A stretch of 64,000 nucleotides of DNA from Acidimicrobiia bacterium (lineage in GTDB: Bacteria; Actinomycetota; Acidimicrobiia; IMCC26256; PALSA-610): assembly GCA_026002935.1 (NCBI GenBank), contig BPGH01000001.1, forward strand, positions 1,599,965-1,663,964, in the 5' to 3' direction. The notes beneath the pieces were generated by a model. It was not told the DNA's origin and ran no database searches. It saw nothing but the letters and a program-made list of their open reading frames with translations. Position 1 is the first letter of the stretch; every line of letters starts with the position of its first letter. The position numbers and the translations under genes were made by a program. Positions 58,300-64,000 of the stretch are shown here, in pieces.

Positions 58300-59691
58300 C
58301 CCGGGCGCGCAGGTCCCCGGCACGGCGAGCAGGGCGTCGAACGCGGCGGCGACGTCGACGAGGAGGCCGTCGACGTCGGTGACCGCGGCCGGGTCGACGT
58401 TGAGGCCGAGCCCGAGGCGTCTCGCAGTAGCCGAGCGCGGTGACGTTGCACGCCGTGCCCGCGCGCGGGCCGAACGGGTAGTTCTCCTCGATGCGGGCCC
58501 CGGCGAGGTAGAGCGGGCGGGGGCTGCCCCGCAGGTTGGAGGTCGCGAAGTCGATCGTGGCCGCCTGGTTGCGGGTGTACGCGACGAGCAGGGCGGTCGG
58601 CAGCGCGCGACACGAGGCCCGCGAGCCCCTCCACGAGGTGCACCGCCGGCTCGCGGCGCGCGGCCCGCAGCCGGGCCCGCACCGTCGCGAACAGCGCGAG
58701 CCGGGTCGTCGGCGGGCCGGATCGGCACGAGCGTCCGCACGGGCGCGAAGCGGTTGGCGGCCGCGTCGTCGCGCCCGCGGGTGCTCACCGGCATCGCCAT
58801 CCGCAGGGCGTCGACCGCGGCTCCCGTGGCGCGCGTGGTAGCGGCCGAGGGCGGCGGCGACCCCGGTGACGAACACGTCGTTGACGGTGCCGCCGAGCGC
58901 GCGGGCGGTGCGCTTCACGTCGGGGAGCGCGAGGCGCACCGTCTCGAGGTGGAGCCGCCGCGAGCGGGCCGTCATGACGTCGGACCGGGCGCGGTCGGTC
59001 ACGAGCCCCTGGCGCGTGATCGACGCGGCGGCGCGGGCCGCGTCGCCGGCCCGGCGCGGGATCGCGCCCGGGTGGGTCACGACGCCGGCCGCGCCGCCCG
59101 CGAGGCCGCGCGCGGCGGCGCCGGCCCGGCCGGCCGCGTCCACGACGGCGCGGCCCGCGCACCGCCACGGGTGCGCGGGGGCGGGCCGGAGGGGCGGCAG
59201 CTCGGGCGCCGGGGCGCGCGTCCGGGGTCGCGCTCGGTGTCGAGGAGGGCGAGCGACAGCCGCAACCCGCCGACCCCGTCGCTGATCGTGTGGTGCACCT
59301 TCTGCACGAACGCCGCCCGCCCGCCGGCGAGCCCCTCGACCAGCGTGAACTCCCACAGCGGCCGGGCGCGGTCGAACGGCGCCTCGGCGATCCGCTCGCA
59401 CACCTCGAGCAGCGCCCGGTGGTCGCCGGGGGGCGGCACCGCGATGCGCCGCAGGTGGTGGTCGAGGTCGAAGCCGGGGTCGTCGCGGTACTCGGGCGGC
59501 ACGAGGCGGGCCGGTGCGGCCACGACCCGCTGGCGCAGGCGGGGGATCGCGGCCAGCGCGCGCTCGCACGCCGCGCGCAGGCGCTTCTCCTCGGGGGCCC
59601 GGTCGAGGAGCGTCAGGTTGCAGAAGTCGGACCGGAGCGCCGGGTCCTTCTCCACCGCCCACATGACGGCCTCGGCGTCCGACATCCGCAC
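58300..59691 (-). CDS. WS/DGAT-family O-acyltransferase (wax ester synthase/diacylglycerol acyltransferase), frame breaks
   Basis: About 460 residues. It starts SDAEAVMWAVEKDPALRSDFCNLTLLDR and holds the catalytic motif HHTISDGVG (HHxxxDG) at about residue 138. Later landmarks are KRTARALGGTVNDVFVTGVAAALG, RMAMPVSTRGRDDAAANRFAP, and LVAYTRNQAATIDFATSNLRGSPRPLYLAGARIEENYPFGPRAGTACNVTALGY, the typical C-terminal part. At least four frame breaks occur between 59,230 and 58,430. These enzymes make triacylglycerol or wax esters in actinobacteria. The true stop is unclear, so the left end is approximate. It follows the DsbA-like gene by about 5 bp. Confidence 0.78.
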
Positions 59692-59695
59692 GGCG

Positions 59696-60286
59696 TCACC
59701 TCGGGATCCGGGTGTGCTTCAACTCGTTGAGCCGGTCGAAGCCGACGCAGCTCCAGCACCCGCGCGACGTCGTCGGGCCGGTCGCGCTCCATCAGCCGCA
59801 CGAACGCGGCCCGGTCGCCGACGACGAACGTCGGCACCCCGAACACCGCCCAGCGCTTCACCGCCTCGGTGTGCTCGGCCGCGAGCGTCGCGAGCGGCTC
59901 GCCCGACGCGACGACCGCCGCGACCTCGGCGGCGTCGAGTCCGACCCCGGTGGCGACGTCGCGCAGCACCGTGTCGTCGGCGAGCCGGCGCCCGTGGTCG
60001 TGGCGGGCCGCGAAGGCCGGCCAGGTGGAAGTCCGCGAAGCGGTTCGGGAACCGGTCGCGCACCGCGATCGCCCCACTCGAGCGCGAGCACGCCGCTGCC
60101 CCGTTCGGCGGGCGGGCGCTCCCACACGGGCGGCTCCCCGTCGGCGACGTGCACCTGGTCGAGCGAGAACGGCACGTACCGCACGTCCCACGGCCGGCCC
60201 TCGCGCACCCCCCGGACGACGGCCTCGTGCACGTTGCGCGCGAACGGGCAGCGGTAGTCGAAGGTCACGGCGAAGCGGGTCGTCAC
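59696..60286 (-). CDS. DsbA-family oxidoreductase (frame breaks)
   Basis: About 197 residues with a thioredoxin-like fold of the DsbA/HCCA-isomerase type: FAVTFDYRCPFARNVHEAVVRGV (single Cys in CPFA), WDVRYVPFSLDQVHV, then after breaks RDRFPNRFADFHLAAFAARHDHGRRLADDTVL and VKRWAVFGVPTFVVGDRAAFVRLMERDRPDD (cis-Pro loop in GVPTFVV). The first active-site Cys pair is reduced to one Cys, as in glutathione-type isomerases. Frame breaks lie near 60,030-60,090 and near 59,745. It may act with mycothiol. The WS/DGAT gene follows by about 5 bp and the PAP2 gene precedes it by 7 bp, suggesting an operon. Confidence 0.68.
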
Positions 60287-60293
60287 GGCACCA

Positions 60294-60831
60294 TCATGGC
60301 CGCTGGTCGACGACCAGCGGGCGGAGCCCGGCGCCGAGGGCGACCAGGCCGAGCGCCGCGCCCGCGACCACGTCGGACGGGTGGTGCAGCCGCACGTACA
60401 CGCGGGTGCCGGCCACGGCCGCCGCGAGCGCGTAGCGCGCCGGGCCGCCCCCGAGGAGCGTCGCGGCGCAGAACGCGGCGGTCGCGTGCCCGGACGGGAA
60501 CGACGAGGTGACGGGCCGCCGCAGCCCGTGGCGGAACTCGACCGCGTTCGTAGGCGGCGCGGGCGGATCCGCCCGAACGGCGGCCTTCACGAGGCCGTTC
60601 GTGACGCGCGGACTCGAGCGCCCATCGCGGCCGAGAACCGCGGCGGCGAAGCGCACGTCGCCGCCGCGCGCGAGCGCGGTCGCGACGCCCAGCAGCGTGC
60701 CACAGCAGGCTGTGGTCGGCGGCCGCTCGACAAGCGGGTAGGCGACCCGGTCGACGCGCGGGCGACCGGAGCCGCTCCGTACGCGCGCGTTCGGCCCGGC
60801 GGTCGAACGCCGCGATGCGCCGGCCGATCAC
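60294..60831 (-). CDS. PAP2-family phosphatase (frame break)
   Basis: About 180 residues. The phosphatase motifs are SFPSGHATAAFCAA (PSGH, catalytic His) and RVYVRLHHPSDVVAGAALG (second His and Asp), in the PAP2 order. It could dephosphorylate phosphatidic acid or undecaprenyl pyrophosphate. The N-terminal part (VIGRRIAAFDRRAERARTERLRSP ...) is separated from the core by a break near 60,720-60,760. GTG 60831 overlaps the stop of the nuclease gene upstream (GTGA). The nuclease, PAP2, DsbA-like and WS/DGAT genes are tightly packed, consistent with one transcript; supplying diacylglycerol to the WS/DGAT is an attractive but unproven link. Confidence 0.75.
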
Positions 60832-61773
60832 ACGAACGCGAGCGGGAGCTGCGGGCGGCCTTCGCGGGCGGCGGCGCGGGCGCGCATCACCGGAGCCGCC
60901 TGCGCCGGGTCGCCGCCGTACTCGGGGCAGAACTCGCGGAACGAGCAGAACGAGCAGAGCGCGGAGGTGCGCGGCCGGAAGTCGTCGCGCGCGCAGGCGG
61001 TGCGGATCGCGGCCATGAGCGCGTCCGGCCTTCAGCTCGACGCCCCGCACCGACTGGTCGGTCGGGCGGGTGACGATCTTCTCGGGCGTCGACAGGTAGA
61101 GGAGCTGCACGCGGGCGGGCCGCCGGCCGAACATCCGCTCGCACAGCAGCGCGTACACGTGCACGCCCGCCAGGCTGCTGCTGCTCGAACCCCTCGCCCG
61201 GCGCGGTGCCCGTCTTGTAGTCGGTGACGACGAGCTCGCCGTCGGCGTCGAGCTCGAGCCGGTCGATGACGCCGCGGATCGTGACGCCCTGCTCGGTCGT
61301 CGTGGCGCTCACGCGCAGCTCCAGCCCGAGCACGTCGACGGTCGCGCGGGTCCTCGATCTCGAAGTAGCGCCGCAGCAGCACCTCGGCGTCCGCGTGGAA
61401 CGCCGCGAGCTCGTCGCCCCCGAGCCCGAGGCCCGTGTACTCGGGGTGCGCCGCGAACTCGTCGGCCGCGCGCCGCAGGTCGGCGAGGGCGGCGTCGAGC
61501 GTGCGCTCGCCGGCGGGCGCCACAGCAGGTGCTGGAGCGCGAGGTGCACGAGCGTGCCCTTGCTCGCGGGCGCGGAGGGGGGCTCGGGGAGCCGCTCGAC
61601 GTACGCGAAGCGGAACGCGAGCGGGCAGCTCGTGAAGGTCGCCATCGAGCTGGGCGACAGTGCGCCGGGGCCGGCGGGCGGGCGGCCGCGCCGCCGTCGG
61701 CGGCCGCGGCCCCGCCCGCGGCGCCCGCCCCGGGGCCCGCGACCGTGGCCAGGGTCTCCGCCGGAGGGACCAT
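60828..61773 (-). CDS. PD-(D/E)XK nuclease of the RecB/Cas4-like family (frame breaks)
   Basis: About 315 residues: ALSPSSMATFTSCPLAFRFAYVERLPEPPSAPASKGTLVHLALQHLLW (first Cys and His), VTIRGVIDRLELDADGELVVTDYKTG (Asp and DYKTG of the PD-(D/E)XK core), and a C-terminal iron-sulfur cluster motif CSFCSFREFCPEYGG (C-X2-C-X5-C). The four-cysteine layout with RecB motifs is like Cas4 and AddB-type nucleases, but it is far from the CRISPR locus and is a common stand-alone actinobacterial protein. Breaks lie near 61,520, 61,350, 61,180 and 61,030. ATG 61773. Confidence 0.75.
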
Positions 61774-61849
61774 GGGGTGACCATACCGGCCGGGTGCGAC
61801 GCGGGCGCGGCATGCGGGCCCGCCGGGCGCGGGGCGTAGGGTCGCCGCC

Positions 61850-62863
61850 GTGAAGGTGGACACCGGGATCATGGCGGCGACGCTCGAGGACGTCGGGCGG
61901 CGCGCCCGCGAGCTGGAGGAGTTCGGCTACGACGGGCTGCTCACCGCCGAGACCGCCCACGACCCGTTCCTGCCGCTCGCGGTCGCGGCCCGGCACACCG
62001 AGCGCATCGAGCTCGGCACCGGCATCGCCGTCGCGTTCGCGCGCACCCCGATGGTGACCGCGCACACGGCCAACGACCTGCAACGGGCGTCGAAGGGCCG
62101 GTTCGTGCTCGGCCTCGGCTCGCAGATCAAGCCGCACATCGAGAAGCGGTTCTCGATGCCGTGGTCGCACCCGGCGGCCCGCATGCGCGAGTACATCCTC
62201 GCCCTGCGCGCCATCTGGTCGGCGTGGAACGAGGGCACGAAGCTGGACTTCCGCGGCGACTTCTACACGCACACGCTGATGACGCCGTTCTTCTCGCCGC
62301 CGCCCAACCCCTACGGCGCGCCGAAGGTGTTCCTCGCCGCCGTCGGCGAGCGGATGACCGAGGTCGCGGGCGAGGTCGCCGACGGCATCATCGTGCACGG
62401 GTTCACGACCGAGCGGTACGTCAAGGAGGTCACGCTCCCGGCGGTCGAGCGCGGGCTGGCGAAGGCCGGGCGCGACCGTGCGTCGTTCGAGATCTCCGGG
62501 CCGCTGTTCGTCGTCACCGGCGCGGACGAGGCCCAGATGGAGGGCGCGCGGCGCGCCGTGCGCCAGCAGATCGCGTTCTACGGCTCCACCCCGGCCTACC
62601 GCGGTGTGCTCGAGCTGCACGGCTGGGGCGACCTGCAGACGGAGCTCAACACCCTGTCGAAGCAGGGCGAGTGGGTGCGGATGGGCGACCTGATCGACGA
62701 CGAGATCCTCCGGACGTTCGCCGTCGTCGCCGAGCCCGAGCAGGTGGGGGCGGAGCTGAAGAAGCGCTACGGGGGCGTGGTCGACCGCTGCTCGTTCTAC
62801 GCGCCCTACGAGAGCGACCCGCAGCGCTGGCGCGCGGTGATCGACGCCCTGCGCGCCGCGTGA
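61850..62863 (+). CDS. LLM-class F420-dependent oxidoreductase
   Basis: A 337-residue luciferase-like monooxygenase fold protein: YDGLLTAETAHDPFLPLAVAARHTERIELGTGIAVAFARTPMVTAHTANDLQRASKGRFVLGLGSQIKPHIEKRFSMPWSHP covers the family TIM-barrel signatures (RIELGTG, ASKGRFVLGLGS). Many actinobacterial members use coenzyme F420 to reduce substrates; FMN is an alternative. The substrate is unknown. GTG 61850 is preceded by a short leader and is divergent from the nuclease gene by 76 bp. No frame break is seen. Confidence 0.85.
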   Translation: MKVDTGIMAATLEDVGRRARELEEFGYDGLLTAETAHDPFLPLAVAARHTERIELGTGIAVAFARTPMVTAHTANDLQRASKGRFVLGLGSQIKPHIEKRFSMPWSHPAARMREYILALRAIWSAWNEGTKLDFRGDFYTHTLMTPFFSPPPNPYGAPKVFLAAVGERMTEVAGEVADGIIVHGFTTERYVKEVTLPAVERGLAKAGRDRASFEISGPLFVVTGADEAQMEGARRAVRQQIAFYGSTPAYRGVLELHGWGDLQTELNTLSKQGEWVRMGDLIDDEILRTFAVVAEPEQVGAELKKRYGGVVDRCSFYAPYESDPQRWRAVIDALRAA

Positions 62864-62878
62864 CGGCGCGCCGGCCGG

Positions 62879-63772
62879 TCAGCCGGGCCCCGGCGGCGGC
62901 GCCGACGCGAACGCGAGGATCGACGCGGCCACCGACGCGGGGTCCTGCTGCGGGCCGAAGTGGCCCGCGCCCGCCAGCACCTCGAGGCGGCCGCGCGGGA
63001 GCCGCGCGACGAGCCCGGCGCCCACGCGCGGCGGGATGTCGGTGCTGTCGCCGCCGCACACGACCAGCACGGGCGGCCCGGACCGCGGGCGCGGCGCGGT
63101 AGACGCCGTTCGCGGGGGCCATCGCGTACACGGCGGCCTCCACCTCGGGCCGGCACTTCAACTCGAGGACCCCGTCGCCGCGGTCCCGGAGCCCGTGCTC
63201 GACGTAGGCGCGCAACGCCTCCTCGGTCATCACCGACAGCGGCGGCTTCGCGGCGAACGCGGCGAACGCCTCCTCCTTCGACGCGCCACCCGTTCGCGCC
63301 GCCTGCCGCGCGGCGCGGGCGAGCGGCGAAGTCGTCGTCGGGGGGCAGGTCGGCGTCGGTGGCGCAGAACACCGGCTCGTAGCACCACAGGCGCGCGAAC
63401 GCGCCCGGGTGCGCGGCCTCGCCGAGCAGCAGCGCCGCCGCCCCCTTCGAGTGCCCGCACGCGACGAGGGCGGGGTCACCGGAGACGCCGAGGTGGTGCG
63501 CGACCGCGACGGCGTCGTCCGCGAACCCCGACCACGAGCAGTCGGAGTCGGGGCGCGTCGCTGTCACCGTGCCCGCGGAAGTCGAACGACCACACGCGAC
63601 ACCCGGCGGCGACGAGGCGGCGCGCGACCGGCGCCCAGACGATGCCGTGGAAGCCGGTCGGGTGCGCGAGCAGCACCGGTCGGCCGGTGCCGCCCCAGTC
63701 GTGGACGGCGAGCGCGAGGCCGCCGTCGGTCGTGAAGCGGTGCGAGGAGGGCGCGTCCATGGCGGCGGGCAT
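62879..63772 (-). CDS. Alpha/beta hydrolase (frame breaks)
   Basis: About 295 residues. The N-terminus HDWGGTGRPVLLAHPTGFHGIVWAPVARRLVAAGCRVWSFDFRGHGDSDAP is a typical alpha/beta-hydrolase opening with oxyanion HPTG. The nucleophile serine is in ACGHSKGAAALLLG, and the histidine is in LAGAGHFGPQQDP near the C-terminus. Breaks lie near 63,560, near 63,320 and near 63,090. The substrate is unknown. It converges with the LLM gene. Confidence 0.75.
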
Positions 63773-63812
63773 CGTAGGGAGCCCGCGACGCTCGCCCCGG
63801 CGGGACGGCCTG

Positions 63813-64000
63813 CTACTTCGGCGCCTTGACCGTGACCGTCACGGTGTCGGTCGCGCTCAGGCCGTCGGGGTCGGTCACGGTCACCCGGAACGTCAGCGTC
63901 GCCGGTCCCGTGACGCCGTCGACGAGCGTGATCGCCTCGTCCTCGTCGCGGATCACGGCGGCCGGACCGCCGACCTGCTCCCAGAAGAACGTCAGCGGGC
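63813..64000 (-). CDS. C-terminal end of a PKD/REJ-type surface protein (cut by window edge)
   Basis: The last 62 codons end at a TAG and read LTFFWEQVGGPAAVIRDEDEAITLVDGVTGPATLTFRVTVTDPDGLSATDTVTVTVKAPK, the pattern of a PKD- or Ig-like domain found in large exported proteins. The rest lies beyond the window. Confidence 0.6.
   Translation of the reverse strand, partial: PLTFFWEQVGGPAAVIRDEDEAITLVDGVTGPATLTFRVTVTDPDGLSATDTVTVTVKAPK

Noticed and set aside
60828..61773. Cas4 belonging to a second CRISPR system
   Set aside because: The RecB-like motifs and cysteines fit, but no cas gene or repeat lies near it; stand-alone relatives are common.

Overview
The window looks like part of a very GC-rich actinobacterial chromosome. 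Supporting signs are a mycothiol S-conjugate amidase (Mca), an F420-type luciferase-like oxidoreductase, an actinobacterial SOS box, a wax-ester synthase/DGAT-type acyltransferase and dense GTGA/ATGA start-stop overlaps. A secreted CAP protein with tandem GYWLVA-type repeats makes me favour the class Acidimicrobiia. That placement is inference from gene content. I saw no rRNA or tRNA gene.

1-7.5 kb: the tail of an Nfu_N-like protein, then an SOS mutagenesis cassette (imuA', imuB, dnaE2). Two LexA-type palindromes control it. A decayed HTH/nucleotidyltransferase pair sits on the opposite strand between imuB and dnaE2, and an intact pair of the same kind follows dnaE2.

7.6-24.3 kb: a type I-G (formerly I-U) CRISPR-Cas island. 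The interference genes csb1, csb2, cas3 and a csb3/cas8-like gene run on the minus strand. A cas4-cas1 fusion, cas2 and a 70-repeat array run on the plus strand, with a VapBC-type toxin-antitoxin pair between the two modules. The island is bracketed by two homologous copies of a multicopper-oxidase/cupredoxin segment; the right copy is truncated and joins the array almost directly.

24.4-43.9 kb: an ion-transport and envelope region: an SLC41/MgtE-like carrier with a duplicated PhoU/TrkA-C regulator, a zinc-finger rhomboid, an alcohol dehydrogenase coupled to a GNAT/ADP-forming acyl-CoA synthetase fusion, a CtpE-like P-type ATPase, a CBS-MgtE protein, a bacterial eRF1-like protein, a PAS histidine kinase, a flavin-type PPOX protein, a second P-type ATPase and an FtsX/LolD-type ABC exporter.

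44-64 kb: a HAD-GH65 fusion coupled to a universal stress protein, a secreted CAP protein, a VanW protein, an adenylate cyclase, Mca with an SCP2-like partner, a ChbG-like deacetylase, a thiolase, an AMIN-like lipoprotein, a WS/DGAT, a DsbA-like protein, a PAP2 phosphatase, a Cas4-like PD-(D/E)XK nuclease, an LLM oxidoreductase, a hydrolase and the end of a PKD-type protein.

Many otherwise convincing genes outside the CRISPR island carry single-base frame breaks. Where the site can be pinned down, the extra or missing base is usually at a synonymous third codon position. I read these mainly as consensus artefacts from mixed strains. All six cas genes are free of them.
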